Source of the DNA: Acinetobacter sp. CFCC 10889 | GTDB lineage: Bacteria > Pseudomonadota > Gammaproteobacteria > Pseudomonadales > Moraxellaceae | Length of the DNA: 64,000 nucleotides | Assembly: GCF_003268395.1 (NCBI RefSeq) | Contig: NZ_LQXQ01000004.1 | Coordinates: 1 to 64,000, forward strand | Direction of reading: 5' to 3' | Shown here: one piece after another, positions 1-11,159 of the stretch | Position numbering within the stretch: the first letter of the stretch is position 1 | How the letters are laid out: every line of letters starts with the position of its first letter | Program-made: the position numbers and the translations under genes | Notes under the pieces: model-generated | What the model saw: the letters and a program-made list of their open reading frames with translations, nothing else | Databases searched by the model: none | What the model was told of the DNA's origin: nothing

Positions 1-15
1 CATCTGATTGTGTGA

Positions 16-46
16 AAAAGAGCGCTCCTTTTTGGGGCGCTTTTTT
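16..46 (+). terminator. Rho-independent terminator of an upstream gene
   Basis: AGCGCTCC and GGGGCGCT pair around a TTTTT loop and are followed by six T. It would end a gene lying left of the window. Nothing else is recognised between here and the first gene. Confidence 0.75.
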
Positions 47-236
47 ATGCATCAATATTTTATTTTTACCATCAGTAAATTATTATTGTCGAACAATATC
101 TTGTAAAGGTGTCCTTAAGTGATATTTCTGTGACCTAATCTGCAATTATCGAATATTCATAAAAAAGTAATATAAGTAGTAAGAAATTAAATTATAAAGA
201 ATTAGTGACCTTTCACTAAAAAAGGAGTCAGTGCAA

Positions 237-1118
237 ATGAATGCTAAAGTCAATATTTCAAACCGTGCAGGTGCTTCATTTCCAGTGCGTCGAATGAATT
301 TTAACTTTGATAATGTCCCTGAATATTGGGCAAATGAGTCTGCGGGTATTACTCATTTTATGACCGCATTATCAGCATTATTTCCTGATGGTGAAAAACT
401 ATTTATTGATTCTGTTCGTGCGGTGCGTCACCATCCTGCAATTAAAGACAATGAGGCATTGCAAAAAGAAATCAGTGCTTTTATTGGGCAAGAAGCGATG
501 CACACACAAGAACATGTGGGCTTTAATGCATCAGCGCAAAAATATGGTCATGATGTTGCGAAGCATGAGCGTGAAACGGGGCGTTTAATCCAAGGTGCAC
601 GTAAATGGTTTGCTCGTGCGGTGAAGCCATTTGGTATGACACAAGAAATGGTAGATTTAACGGCAACGACTGCACTTGAGCACTTTACAGCGACAATCGC
701 TTCTGAGTTATTGCGTAATCCACATATTCAAGAACTCATGACTGATCCAACAATGTCTTATATGTGGTTTTGGCATGCCGTTGAAGAAAATGAGCATAAA
801 GCTGTTGCATTTGATGTCTATGAAGGTGTATTTGGCACGGGTTTAAAAGCATATGCTTTGCGTAGTACAGCATTAGTGATCGCAATGGCGTTAATTTTTA
901 GTGCACAATCATCATTTGTTATCCGTTTACTGAAAAATGATGGTAAGCTGAATTTAAAAGAGTTGGGTACAATTTATAAATATGCCTATAGTCCATCGAA
1001 AGGGATTATCGCAGGCATGACCAAAGAAATGTTGGCTTATTTCCGTCCAAGTTTTCATCCAAATGATTTAGATACTGTTGAATTATTAGAAATATGGAAA
1101 GCTAAATTAGGCATTTAA
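237..1118 (+). CDS. Metal-dependent hydrolase, PF10118-type membrane-associated protein
   Basis: A 293-residue protein resembling the Acinetobacter 'metal-dependent hydrolase' family (PF10118). It is rich in His and Glu in the pattern of a helical metal site: GQEAMHTQEH around residues 85-95, EHFTA near 147 and EENEHKA near 185, which could build a di-metal centre like that of ferritin or diiron proteins. A hydrophobic stretch near residues 210-230 suggests a membrane contact. I start it at the ATG at 237 because the AAAGGAG at 221-227 is 9 nt upstream; a GTG six bases earlier is too close to the ribosome site. It is monocistronic, ending in its own terminator. The substrate is unknown. Confidence 0.8.
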   Translation: MNAKVNISNRAGASFPVRRMNFNFDNVPEYWANESAGITHFMTALSALFPDGEKLFIDSVRAVRHHPAIKDNEALQKEISAFIGQEAMHTQEHVGFNASAQKYGHDVAKHERETGRLIQGARKWFARAVKPFGMTQEMVDLTATTALEHFTATIASELLRNPHIQELMTDPTMSYMWFWHAVEENEHKAVAFDVYEGVFGTGLKAYALRSTALVIAMALIFSAQSSFVIRLLKNDGKLNLKELGTIYKYAYSPSKGIIAGMTKEMLAYFRPSFHPNDLDTVELLEIWKAKLGI

Positions 1119-1143
1119 TTTACGCTGATTTGTTGTGAATAAG

Positions 1144-1170
1144 GGAAGGTTTGATAAATCTTCCTTTTTT
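1144..1170 (+). terminator. Rho-independent terminator
   Basis: GGAAGGTTT pairs with AAATCTTCC (one G-T wobble) around a 3-nt loop, followed by six T. It ends the metal-dependent hydrolase transcript. Confidence 0.8.
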
Positions 1171-1233
1171 ATTAGACTTCTATATAGAAATTCTTATAAT
1201 TCACTTTTTGCTTATAAAAGTTGATGAACGAAG

Positions 1234-1695
1234 ATGATTCGTTTAATGCAAGCCTCAGATTTAAATGCAGTCTCTCGTATTGAAAATCTTGTTCAAACAC
1301 ATCCTTGGACACTCAGTCAATTTCAGGATTCGATTCAAAGTTACCAAAGCACAGTGCTTGAAATGCATGGGCAAGTTGTGGGGTTTTGTATTTTACAACC
1401 TGTATTGGATGAAGCGAATTTGTTGTTAATGGCGGTTGACCCTCAGCAGCAAGGCAAGGGTTATGGTTATCAATTATTAGCAGAATCTATTCAATTTTTA
1501 AAAAACAATCCAATTCAGATTTTTTTGGAAGTACGTGAGTCTAATCTCGCTGCAATTGCTTTATATGAAAAGTCTGATTTTCATCAAATTGATCTGCGTA
1601 AAAATTATTATCCAAATAAAGAGGGTGGTCGTGAACATGCCATTATTATGGTAAAAACTTGTACTGAAGATTTTTCACAATTATTTAAGCTTTAA
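1234..1695 (+). CDS. rimI: Ribosomal-protein-S18-alanine N-acetyltransferase RimI
   Basis: A 153-residue GNAT-fold protein. RimI acetylates the N-terminal alanine of ribosomal protein S18 with acetyl-CoA. The acetyl-CoA loop QQQGKGYG lies near residues 71-78, preceded by the strand LLLMAVDP, and the C-terminal half has the EVRESNLAAIALYEKSDF pattern typical of RimI. Length matches the family (about 150 residues). The ribosome site is weak (GAACGAAG). The gene converges on bpt, with only 17 bases between the two stops. A generic GNAT acetyltransferase is the alternative, but the RimI signature is good. Confidence 0.85.
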   Translation: MIRLMQASDLNAVSRIENLVQTHPWTLSQFQDSIQSYQSTVLEMHGQVVGFCILQPVLDEANLLLMAVDPQQQGKGYGYQLLAESIQFLKNNPIQIFLEVRESNLAAIALYEKSDFHQIDLRKNYYPNKEGGREHAIIMVKTCTEDFSQLFKL

Positions 1696-1712
1696 GGTTT
1701 TGAAAATAATCA

Positions 1713-2528
1713 TTATTTTATGATAGGTTCATTCCATTCTGATGGTAAAGTTGTCATCAGCATATTGCCGAGTTTATTAATTTCTTCAGCATCTAAATGG
1801 CGGCTAATATGTCGCCATTGTCCATCAAGTAAGAGTTCAAAGGGGGCATATTGTGATTTATAATTCATTTTTTGTGAATGAGGAACCCAATAGCCTAAGT
1901 ATACATAGTCTTGTTGTAGCGATTTGACATATTCGATTTGTTTTAAAATAGCAAATACGCCTAATGAGCGGCGACTTTCATTAGGATCAAAAAAAGTATA
2001 AACCGCAGAAATACCATCATCGAGTGTATCGCAGGTCGATACGCTAATCAGGTGATCATCTTTCCAAAGTTCTAAAAAAAAGCTATCACTACAGCTATGA
2101 ATTAAAAATTTCTCAAATTGGTCATAACTAGGGGGGAACATATCGCCATCAGCATGACGTTCATTGATATAACGTTCATAAAGCTGATAGTGCATGATAT
2201 TTGCATCTTGTGTAGATACAATTTTCATCGTTAAGTCTTGATTGCGTTTCCATGCTTTTTTTTGTGTACTGTTCATTTTAAATTCATCAACAGGCACACG
2301 GCAGGAGAGGCATTGTCGACATAAATGACATTCAGGGCGATAAACAAAATCACCACTGCGACGAAAACCCATACGTGATAATTCGGAAAGCGTCACCACA
2401 TCAATGCGGTGGGCAGGGTCTAAAAACACCATACGTGCAGATTTTTCTGCTAAATAACTGCAGCCATGTGGCGGGGTAATATAATATTGTAAGTCATTCA
2501 ATCGGGACTTAGGCTGATATGAGTTCAT
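1713..2528 (-). CDS. bpt: Aspartate/glutamate leucyltransferase (bacterial protein transferase)
   Basis: 271 residues. Bpt transfers leucine from Leu-tRNA to proteins with N-terminal Asp or Glu, feeding them to ClpS/ClpAP in the N-end rule. The N-terminal domain shows the family pattern of YYITPPHGCSYL, ARMVFLDP and the cysteine cluster CHLCRQCLSCR near residues 67-77. The C-terminal GNAT-like domain has the YVYLGYWVPHSQKMNYK motif near 212-230. It lies just downstream of aat on the same strand, so both N-end-rule transferases are probably co-transcribed. Because aat is frameshifted here, Bpt may be the only working transferase. Confidence 0.92.
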   Translation of the reverse strand: MNSYQPKSRLNDLQYYITPPHGCSYLAEKSARMVFLDPAHRIDVVTLSELSRMGFRRSGDFVYRPECHLCRQCLSCRVPVDEFKMNSTQKKAWKRNQDLTMKIVSTQDANIMHYQLYERYINERHADGDMFPPSYDQFEKFLIHSCSDSFFLELWKDDHLISVSTCDTLDDGISAVYTFFDPNESRRSLGVFAILKQIEYVKSLQQDYVYLGYWVPHSQKMNYKSQYAPFELLLDGQWRHISRHLDAEEINKLGNMLMTTLPSEWNEPIIK

Positions 2529-2562
2529 AACGATTTGTCCCTCTTTCTAATCCAGTTATTTT

Positions 2563-3287
2563 TCAGTCCATTAATTTTGCAGTTTGCGCTATTGTTTTAC
2601 TTGAAAATACACGTTCTTGATAACTTTTCCAATCTATAGAGGGGCATTTAATTACATCTTGTAACGATTTTAAGTAGTCTTGGCGAGAAAGTGTACATGC
2701 ACCTAGACTTAACAGGTGATCATTGACCAATTGGCAGTCAATCCAAGGTAATTGTTTTCACGACCAAGTAACATTAATGTATAAAATGCCATTTTAGAAA
2801 CATCGGTTTGCGTACTAAACATAGATTCACCAAAGCAACCATGTCCAATACTGACACCATATAAACCGCCTACTAATCGCTCTTGATCCCAAACTTCAAC
2901 ACTGTAAGCATAGCCTGCTTGAAATAATGCACAATAGCCTTGAATAATATCTTCTGAAATCCATGTTTCATCTGCATAGGTACGTGGAAGTGAGCATGAG
3001 CGAATCACTTGTTCAAAAGCTTGATTGATTGTGATTTTATAATCAAACTTTTTCATGTTACGCACAAGTGATTTACTTGGATGATAATCCAATGGTCGGA
3101 TGATACAGCGTGGTTCAGGACTCCACCAACAGATGGGTTCGCCTTCTGAAAACCAAGGAAACAGACCATGTGAATAGGCTTCAAATAATGTCGCAGGATG
3201 CAGATCTGCACCAATACAAATCAGTCCTTCACCTTCTGGGTCGGATTGGATCGGATCTGGAAATGAAAATTGTGAGAGGTTTAACAT
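2563..3287 (-). pseudogene. aat: Leucyl/phenylalanyl-tRNA-protein transferase, frameshifted near the 3' end
   Basis: Aat transfers Leu or Phe to proteins with N-terminal Arg or Lys. The reading frame is normal for about 180 residues ([32 protein letters not shown]) and then goes wrong after GRENNYL, stopping at 2709. Shifting by one base near 2745-2750 restores [15 protein letters not shown] and a C-terminus ending at the TGA at 2563-2565, giving about 241 residues, the family's usual length. One base appears to be missing where AAT TAC CCT TGG would be expected and AATTACCTTGG is seen. This is either a real inactivating mutation or a sequencing error. The neighbour bpt is intact. Confidence 0.85.
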
Positions 3288-3305
3288 AGTTATCAGAAAG
3301 CAAAA

Positions 3306-3334
3306 GATCAGCTTTATATTAGCTGATCTTTTTT
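3306..3334 (-). terminator. Hairpin terminator after the methyltransferase gene
   Basis: GATCAGCT and AGCTGATC form a perfect 8-bp stem around TTATATT. On the minus strand, a T-rich tail (TTTTGC) follows the stem beyond the methyltransferase stop, and on the plus strand six T follow it. It separates the methyltransferase gene from aat. Confidence 0.7.
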
Positions 3335-3352
3335 AGGAATGTTTTATAGAAG

Positions 3353-4900
3353 TTATGCAAAAAGTTTCAATTGTTTAGCGATTTGTATTAAATCTCTGTC
3401 CAAGAATTTTTTCGCTTTGTCCTGCAAAATTTTTAAACTTTGTGCTTTATCTTGAATGGTTTCACCTTGTTCGATTACAAACCAGCCCAATTCATCTAAA
3501 ACATTTTGTACATATTCAGCGAATTGTTTGGCAGTTTTTAAACCATCAATGAAATGCGCACGATAGAACAATTGGGTAAATTGATCAGTATTTAAACCAA
3601 TACCTGAAATTGGGTTAGCTAAAACTTGATAGCTGCTATGAAAGCTTGCTTGCTTAAGAATGAAGTGATTGAGTTGATGAGCATGTTTAAGCATTTCTGT
3701 CGAGATTTCTGCTTGGCAAGGCTGTGCTAGACCAAGATGACATAAAATGATCAAAGCATTTAAAATTTTTGCATAAGATTGGTTTGGTAACAACTTTTCG
3801 ATTTGTGCAATGGTTTGTGGTGCATAATTTTCTTGCTTAAATAATTTACCCAAAGGTTCATATACATCTGGGAGTAAATTAAATTCACCTAAATAACCTG
3901 TAATTGTTTTAGGGAAATTTTCAGGTGCAGTTAAAATTACAAAAGCGGTATTACGTAAACGCTCTTGGGTTTGTTGAGGGGTTAATGTATTTTTGCCACG
4001 AATAAATAAATCACGTCTAAACTGTGTATTCGCAAAATAATCACGGCATTGTTCTTTGAAAATAGGATGTTCAATTTGATTTAAAAATTGTTGATGTTCT
4101 TCAGAAAAGTTGATGTTATCGAGATGGGTATTTAAGTCTGTAGATCCTGCGTAAGTGAGTTTTTCATCTTCTAAAATACGCACCACCTGTTGAAATGAAA
4201 AGCATTGCCAGTCTTGATTGAGGTATTCATGAATAAGATAGTTTGGATTTTGCTTTTGTAAATCTTGGACTTTATTTAATGCATTTGGATTGCGTTTGGC
4301 AAAATTTGGATTCTGTTGTAAAAGTGCTTCACTGAATGCCAGTGAGTCTTTGACTTTTTGAATTGGATTAGTGCTTGTACTGTTGAATTTAAAATGGCTA
4401 TGGAATAATTCACGAACAGGCATATTTGCAGCCCAACCTGTGAGACAGTTGTAACTGATATAGACAATACCATTGGGTTTTAGATATTTTCGGATAAATT
4501 TTAAAATAATATGCTGATTTTCATGGCTGATCCAACTCCAAATACCATGTAGGCTGATAGAGTTTAACATCGGTAAATCTTTATTAAGTAGTTCTTCAAA
4601 ACTTGCATCATAAAATTGGTGTGGTGTTTGGCTTTGCTCTGCAAGCATGGTGGCATGTGCAGCATGTGCAGGATTAAAGTCAGTACCTATAAAAAGTCCT
4701 AGGCTAGATGCAGCATGAATATTTAAGCTGACACCTTGTCCAAAGCCTAATTCACAATGAAAATGGGTTTCATTTGAACTTGGGCTGTCTACACCATTGA
4801 GTAATAAGCAAAATTTTTGATAGTTCGGACTTAAATCTTTGTAATAACCGTAGGTATAATTTACTTCTGTTTGGTAGCCATCTGTCCATGTAATGCTCAT
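3353..4900 (-). CDS. Class I SAM-dependent methyltransferase with methyltransferase regulatory domain
   Basis: 515 residues. The N-terminal half is a Rossmann-fold methyltransferase: motif I is ELGFGQG near residue 50, followed by an acidic strand GTDFNPAHA. The central part matches the PF10119 'methyltransferase regulatory domain' type (helical, starting around residue 215). No transmembrane segment is visible. The substrate is unknown; related proteins are often found as stand-alone genes. It is monocistronic, with a terminator after it and about 200 AT-rich bases between it and the end of trxB. SAM binding is well supported; everything beyond that is not. Confidence 0.8.
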   Translation of the reverse strand: MSITWTDGYQTEVNYTYGYYKDLSPNYQKFCLLLNGVDSPSSNETHFHCELGFGQGVSLNIHAASSLGLFIGTDFNPAHAAHATMLAEQSQTPHQFYDASFEELLNKDLPMLNSISLHGIWSWISHENQHIILKFIRKYLKPNGIVYISYNCLTGWAANMPVRELFHSHFKFNSTSTNPIQKVKDSLAFSEALLQQNPNFAKRNPNALNKVQDLQKQNPNYLIHEYLNQDWQCFSFQQVVRILEDEKLTYAGSTDLNTHLDNINFSEEHQQFLNQIEHPIFKEQCRDYFANTQFRRDLFIRGKNTLTPQQTQERLRNTAFVILTAPENFPKTITGYLGEFNLLPDVYEPLGKLFKQENYAPQTIAQIEKLLPNQSYAKILNALIILCHLGLAQPCQAEISTEMLKHAHQLNHFILKQASFHSSYQVLANPISGIGLNTDQFTQLFYRAHFIDGLKTAKQFAEYVQNVLDELGWFVIEQGETIQDKAQSLKILQDKAKKFLDRDLIQIAKQLKLFA

Positions 4901-5066
4901 TTTTTACCCTTAAATATTTAGATTTTAATAAAATTTATTGTGAGAACTGAGTGTATAAAAGCATCATTAAGATGCAATAAGTTGGCACTAAAAAGCAATA
5001 CTATTCAAATAAAAAAATTATATTTTATGTAATATTGGGAGTAATTGGTGTAGTAACAATAAAAAA

Positions 5067-5095
5067 ACCGCCATTGCTAGCGTTTTTATTGGTTG
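5067..5095 (-). terminator. Probable terminator of trxB
   Basis: On the minus strand AACGC pairs imperfectly with GCGGTT around TAGCAATG, followed by a run of seven T. It sits just after the trxB stop. Confidence 0.5.
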
Positions 5096-5107
5096 TAGGG
5101 CAAAAAA

Positions 5108-6205
<1,098 letters not shown>

Positions 6206-6336
6206 TTAACAACATACTGCAACAATCTTGCATCTTTTTTGTAAGAACAGGTGCATAATATAAAGATTTCTTCTATGAAGAAAGTGATTCGTTTCATCAA
6301 AAGTACATTAATGAATAATTGGTTACAGGACAGTAT

Positions 6337-9300
6337 ATGACTGCGGTGTCGAGTGTTTATGCACAGCGCTTTTTATTAACATTATTCTTGATTTCATTTG
6401 GGATTTATCTGTTTTTAGCGACAGTAACATATACCCCATTTGATCCAGGCTGGATGCATATCTCAAGTGACACGCAACAAGTGTCTAATGCCAGTGGCGT
6501 GGCTGGGGCGTGGATTGCTGATTTACTCTTTGGATTCTTAGGGTGGGCGAGTTTACTCATTCCCTTTTATCTCTTTGTTGAAGCGATCCAAGTGTGGTGG
6601 CCGAGAAGTTTCCTGAGTATGCCTTTTCGCTATGCTGCGCAGTTTTTTATTTTACTGGCCAGTGCTAGTTTATTGTATCTGTTGTGGAATGTTCCTGCTG
6701 ATACCTTGGCAAATGCGTCAGGTGGTATTATTGGCTATGAGTTAGGTGAAAGCCTTTCTCAATTGTTGACCATTTATGGGGCATGTGCATTTTTATTGTT
6801 CTTACTTGGTGTGTTATGTACTTTAGCTTTTGGTATTCAGTGGAATAAAACATGGGCGACACTCAAGGCAACACCTGCATATTTGCAAGATTTATTCTAT
6901 AAAAATGTGCCTGAAAGTGAGTCTGCTTATGATCTGACTGCTGAGCCTAAGCCAGTTGCCAAAACTAAGAAGAAAGTAGTAGAGCCTGAACAGCAAAAAG
7001 AACACACTGAAGTTGTTGCACAAATGAATGTTGCTAAAACAGCAACGGCAAGTAAACATGCACAAGTAGCTGAACGTTTGTTTGATGATATGGTTGATCA
7101 GGAGCATCAAGCTCAACAGTCGGCATCATCTGCAAATGAACTTGAAGATGAAGAACTAGAACAAACTTTAGCAAAAGCACACCGTTTACAAGAAGAAAGT
7201 AAGCGTTTTGTGCCTACGGGTGAGGTTTGGAAGCCATTGGAGCAAAATCAAGATCATAATCGCGATATTGATGCGCTACTACGTGCTTCAGAAGATGGGC
7301 TAGATAATTTCCAGTCATCTTCTTCTGATGTATTGAATAACAAAGTACATACTGAACACAATACAACAGCATTCAAGCAATCTACACATGACGATCAAAA
7401 TTTAGATTGGGATGATGATCAAGTTTTTGATGATTTATTGGCAGTTGTGCCGAAAGATAGTGCTGCAACTGATGTACATCGTCCATTTAATCCGCAGACA
7501 GAGCACAATTCAGAAGCGCATTTTTCAGAGTTTGACCAAGTACAATCAACGAAACGCCACCATGTAGATGATGCACATCGTTTGGCTGCTGAATTAGATG
7601 ATTTAGCTCATCTTGCTGATGAGCCGATTGATCCAAAAATAGCGGCTCAGCTAGAAGTGTGTACCACCAGTAGTTATGCACAATCTTCACCTTTAGTAAA
7701 AGCTGAAATTCAAACCAATTTAATGACTTCAGTTGTTTCTGAAGAAGAAAAATCACGTATTTCTTCAGATAAAGATGCGTTTAGAGAAGCTTGGCAAGAG
7801 ACAGCTGGTAAACCTGTTGAAGAAGATGAGTTGGATGAAGAATTTGATTTGGATGCGCCACTCACCGATGCTTTTGGTCGTCCAATGTCACGTGCAATGC
7901 AAGTGGCGCAAAAGCGTAAAGATTTACCAACACTACCTAGTTTTGAGTTATTAGATAAAGTTGATCCGAATAAAAAGGTTAACTATACAGCTGAACAATT
8001 GGCACGCTTGTCTGAATTGTTAGAAATTAAATTACAAGAGTTTAATGTTAAAGCCAAAGTGATTGAAGCACAGCCAGGTCCTGTGGTAACACGTTTTGAA
8101 CTAGATTTAGCACCAGGTGTAAAAGCATCTAAGGTAACAAATATTTCACGTGATTTAGCTCGTTCTATGTCAATGGCTTCAGTACGTGTAGTTGAGGTAA
8201 TTCCAGGGAAGCCTTATATCGGGATCGAAGTACCGAACAGTGCTCGTGAAATGGTTCGTTTGATTGAATTATTGGAAACCCCATCATTTAAAGATCCTGC
8301 AGGATTACTTTCAATGGCAATGGGTAAAGATATTTCGGGTAATCCTGTGATTACTGATTTGGGTAAAGCACCGCATATGTTGGTTGCAGGGACAACAGGT
8401 TCAGGTAAATCAGTTGCGGTCAACTCAATGATTTTATCCATGTTATTGAAATATACGCCTGATCAATTGCGTTTGATTCTGATTGACCCCAAACAGCTTG
8501 AGCTTGCCAACTACAACGATATTCCACATTTATTAACCCCTGTTGTTACTGACATGAAAGATGCGGTCAGTGCATTGAATTGGTGTGTGAATGAAATGGA
8601 ACGCCGTTATAAGCTTATGTCGTTTTTGAAAATTCGTAAATTGGCAGACTATAACCGTAAGGTGGAAGAAGCCATAGCCAATGGGGAAGATTTGATTGAC
8701 CCAACATGGAAGCCATCAGACTCTGCTACACAAGAGCGTGCACCGCGTTTACAACCATTGCCTTCAATTGTGATTGTTGCTGATGAGTTTGCAGATATGA
8801 TCATGCAAGTTGGTAAAAAAGCTGAAGAAATGATTACTCGATTGGCACAAAAATCACGTGCAGCAGGTATTCATTTGCTTTTAGCAACACAACGTCCATC
8901 TGTAGATGTGATTACGGGTTTAATCAAGGCGAATATTCCAACTCGCGTAGCATTGCGTGTGAACAGTAAAATTGACTCACGTACCATTTTGGATGCTGGT
9001 GGGGCAGAAGATTTATTAGGTCATGGTGACATGTTGTTCTTAGGGCCAGGTAAAATTGAGCCTGAACGTGTGCATGGTGCCTTTATTTCTGATGATGAAG
9101 TGAATCGCATTTGTGATGCATGGCGTGAACGTGGTGATCCAGATTATGTTGATGAAATTTTAACACCATATGATGAAGAACCAACTTCAAAAGGCTTTGA
9201 AGATGGTGACGCTGATCCGAATCGTGATGCTTTATATGATCAATGTGTGTCATTTGTACTTGAAACACGTAAAGTTTCAGTGTCTTCTTTACAGCGTAAA

Positions 9301-9405
9301 TTTAGCCTTGGCTACAACCGTGCGGCACGTATTGTTGATCAGATGGAAGAAAATGGCATCGTGAGCTCAATGGGACCAAATGGTAAACGGGAAATTTTGG
9401 TGTAA
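6337..9405 (+). CDS. ftsK: DNA translocase FtsK
   Basis: 1022 residues. FtsK anchors at the division septum and pumps chromosome ends so that XerCD can resolve dimers at dif. Several membrane helices occupy about residues 15-190. They are followed by a long acidic, low-complexity linker (about 200-520), then the motor: Walker A GTTGSGKS near 685 and Walker B IVIVADEF near 811, with [15 protein letters not shown] after it. The last 65 residues form the winged-helix gamma domain ([18 protein letters not shown]) that reads KOPS sites. I start at the ATG at 6337, with AGGA 6 nt upstream; a TTG at 6319 is the alternative. The linker is the usual variable part. Confidence 0.95.
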   Translation: MTAVSSVYAQRFLLTLFLISFGIYLFLATVTYTPFDPGWMHISSDTQQVSNASGVAGAWIADLLFGFLGWASLLIPFYLFVEAIQVWWPRSFLSMPFRYAAQFFILLASASLLYLLWNVPADTLANASGGIIGYELGESLSQLLTIYGACAFLLFLLGVLCTLAFGIQWNKTWATLKATPAYLQDLFYKNVPESESAYDLTAEPKPVAKTKKKVVEPEQQKEHTEVVAQMNVAKTATASKHAQVAERLFDDMVDQEHQAQQSASSANELEDEELEQTLAKAHRLQEESKRFVPTGEVWKPLEQNQDHNRDIDALLRASEDGLDNFQSSSSDVLNNKVHTEHNTTAFKQSTHDDQNLDWDDDQVFDDLLAVVPKDSAATDVHRPFNPQTEHNSEAHFSEFDQVQSTKRHHVDDAHRLAAELDDLAHLADEPIDPKIAAQLEVCTTSSYAQSSPLVKAEIQTNLMTSVVSEEEKSRISSDKDAFREAWQETAGKPVEEDELDEEFDLDAPLTDAFGRPMSRAMQVAQKRKDLPTLPSFELLDKVDPNKKVNYTAEQLARLSELLEIKLQEFNVKAKVIEAQPGPVVTRFELDLAPGVKASKVTNISRDLARSMSMASVRVVEVIPGKPYIGIEVPNSAREMVRLIELLETPSFKDPAGLLSMAMGKDISGNPVITDLGKAPHMLVAGTTGSGKSVAVNSMILSMLLKYTPDQLRLILIDPKQLELANYNDIPHLLTPVVTDMKDAVSALNWCVNEMERRYKLMSFLKIRKLADYNRKVEEAIANGEDLIDPTWKPSDSATQERAPRLQPLPSIVIVADEFADMIMQVGKKAEEMITRLAQKSRAAGIHLLLATQRPSVDVITGLIKANIPTRVALRVNSKIDSRTILDAGGAEDLLGHGDMLFLGPGKIEPERVHGAFISDDEVNRICDAWRERGDPDYVDEILTPYDEEPTSKGFEDGDADPNRDALYDQCVSFVLETRKVSVSSLQRKFSLGYNRAARIVDQMEENGIVSSMGPNGKREILV

Positions 9406-9622
9406 TCTTTAAAAAGTTGTAATGGGTTTAGGCTCATTGCAACTGTCCTGTCAGTTCTAAATAAATTGACAGTAATAACAATAGCCTAATGCCTACTCCC
9501 AAAATGATCAAAAATGTGTGGTTTTAATTTTTTGCTCAATTATTTTCGCTGAGTTTTGCAATCCGATGTGTATGTGATTATTTTTAGGATAAAATAACTT
9601 TTTATTCTCAAGGTCATTTCAC

Positions 9623-10255
9623 ATGTTATTGGCATTAAGTACCTTAGTCTTTATTCATTTTTGTGCCTTGATTACGCCTGGACCAGACTTTTTTGTGGTA
9701 ACACAAACAGCGATTAGTCGTTCACGTAGTCAAGCAATGTGTGTTGTTTTGGGGATTACAGTTGCCGTCTTACTTTGGGCATTTTTTGCCTTAATTGGTT
9801 TGAATATCATTTTTGAAAAATTTGTTTGGTTAAAGCAAATTATGATGGTGTTGGGCGGAGTTTATTTATGTTGGTTGGGTTTTCAAATGTTGAAGTCAGC
9901 TTTTTCTAAACAAAAAAACAATCAACAGCCCAATGAAATAGTGAATATTGAACTTCCAAAAAGTCATTTTCGATTTTTTATCAAAGGTTTGTTGACGAAT
10001 TTATCTAATCCCAAAGCGGTGATTTACTTTGGAAGTGTATTTTCGATGTTTTTAGCTAATCCACAATTGGATCATTTGCATGCAGTGATGTGGGTGATCA
10101 TTGGGGTTGAAACTTTAATCTGGTTTAGCTTTGTGGTTTTTGTATTTTCATTACCAAGTTTTAAAACAGCTTATCAAAATGCTGCAAAATGGATTGATGG
10201 TGTGTCAGGTGGGATATTTACTGCTTTTGGTGCTTATTTGATTGCAAATAAATAA
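9623..10255 (+). CDS. LysE/RhtB-family amino-acid exporter
   Basis: 210 residues, all hydrophobic helices, the size of RhtB-type exporters. The family signature TPGPDFFVVTQTAISRSR is at residues 16-33, and a second conserved loop, GLLTNLSNPKAVIYFGS, lies near 120-136. It should export a small amino acid or a derivative across the inner membrane; the substrate cannot be told from sequence. AAGG lies 9 nt before the ATG. It is transcribed alone and converges on the PA4642-family gene across a shared terminator. The 217 bases between ftsK and this gene hold a short inverted repeat (CTGTCA/TGACAG at about 9448-9473) but no gene. Confidence 0.88.
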   Translation: MLLALSTLVFIHFCALITPGPDFFVVTQTAISRSRSQAMCVVLGITVAVLLWAFFALIGLNIIFEKFVWLKQIMMVLGGVYLCWLGFQMLKSAFSKQKNNQQPNEIVNIELPKSHFRFFIKGLLTNLSNPKAVIYFGSVFSMFLANPQLDHLHAVMWVIIGVETLIWFSFVVFVFSLPSFKTAYQNAAKWIDGVSGGIFTAFGAYLIANK

Positions 10256-10278
10256 TTAAATTTTATCGTTAAATATAA

Positions 10279-10305
10279 AAAAACCTGCAATTTTAGCAGG
10301 TTTTT
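10279..10305. terminator. Bidirectional terminator
   Basis: AAACCTGC pairs with GCAGGTTT around AATTTTA, with T-runs outside the stem on both strands. It serves the exporter (plus) and the PA4642-family gene (minus). Confidence 0.85.
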
Positions 10306-10317
10306 ATTTTTCTTAGA

Positions 10318-10605
10318 TTAGGCAAATTTAGCCAAAACCTCTAAAAATCCATCTCTTTGGCGAGGATATTGTGCGATCACATCGTGGATACGTTGACCTT
10401 CAGGATTCGTTGCATTGAGGTCACGACCATCTGCAATAAATTTATTTAACAAGCGTTCATAGTCAAAAGGGCGCATGTGTTTAAAAGAGTGATAAAGCAC
10501 ATGAAAATCGGTATTGACACCTGTTGGAGCTAACTGATCTAAGTAGGCAAAAACACGCTCGTCCGACCACTCTTCGTTGAACGTTGCTGGCTGTGAAAGT
10601 GCCAT
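10318..10605 (-). CDS. PA4642-family conserved protein
   Basis: 95 residues, soluble, with no signal peptide. The sequence matches the small conserved gammaproteobacterial family named after Pseudomonas PA4642 (pattern WSDERVFAYLDQLAPTGVNTDFHVLYHSFKHMR). Its function is not known. TGAGGAGAT lies a few bases upstream of the ATG, giving a strong start. It is transcribed alone. Confidence 0.8.
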   Translation of the reverse strand: MALSQPATFNEEWSDERVFAYLDQLAPTGVNTDFHVLYHSFKHMRPFDYERLLNKFIADGRDLNATNPEGQRIHDVIAQYPRQRDGFLEVLAKFA

Positions 10606-10792
10606 AACAGCATCTCCTCAAAATAAAAAATTGACATTCTTCAGTATTATAGAAAGCTTTTTTAAAACTTTTTATAAGGAATACTGCAAAGGTTTTCTGA
10701 ATTATGTCGAATAAAAAGGGCAAAATATAAAATGAGCAAATTTTTAAATTTCACTCATCAAGTCTACTCAAAGTACAGCTTCTCGCCTTGCG

Positions 10793-10838
10793 ACTGGGTA
10801 AATCCTTAAAGCGTTGCTTTAAGTTTGCTATTCCAGTC
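10793..10838. repeat. Nested inverted repeat downstream of minE
   Basis: The inner perfect stem CTTAAAGC/GCTTTAAG (10805-10812 with 10816-10823) sits inside an outer GACTGG/CCAGTC pair. There is no T-run on the minE strand, so it is not a textbook terminator. It lies in the 279-base gap between minE and the PA4642-family gene, which otherwise shows no gene. Confidence 0.55.
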
Positions 10839-10884
10839 TCATATTTTGCCCTGAATCAATTCACTTGACTAATCAATTATGAAA

Positions 10885-11157
10885 TTAACGTTCTTCAGGT
10901 AAATTGATATTCATTTCCAGCATTTCAATATTTGCTTCTGAACGGACAGACATTTGAATGTGTTGCTCATCTACGCCACGTACATAGCGGTTTACAACTT
11001 GCATGATTTCTTTTTTCATTTGGTCAATTTTATCTTGACTCAAACGTTTACCTAAACCTTGTTCAGAGGCAACAATAACTTTTAAACGGTCTTTAGCAGT
11101 TTGTGCACTTGAGGGCTTATCATCACCACTAAATAATTTACTCCAAAATCCCGCCAT
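10885..11157 (-). CDS. minE: Cell division topological specificity factor MinE
   Basis: 90 residues. MinE stimulates the MinD ATPase and drives pole-to-pole oscillation. The N-terminal membrane-targeting segment (FWSKLFSGD) is followed by the anti-MinCD helix (AKDRLKVIVASEQ) and the C-terminal dimer domain ending in EMNINLPEER. Length is normal. It is the last gene of minC-minD-minE, with 2 bases between the minD stop and its ATG, so it is probably translationally coupled. Confidence 0.95.
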   Translation of the reverse strand: MAGFWSKLFSGDDKPSSAQTAKDRLKVIVASEQGLGKRLSQDKIDQMKKEIMQVVNRYVRGVDEQHIQMSVRSEANIEMLEMNINLPEER

Positions 11158-11159
11158 TC

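Noticed and set aside
9448..9473. Terminator after ftsK
   Set aside because: CTGTCA/TGACAG is short, has a long loop and no T-run, so I did not call it.
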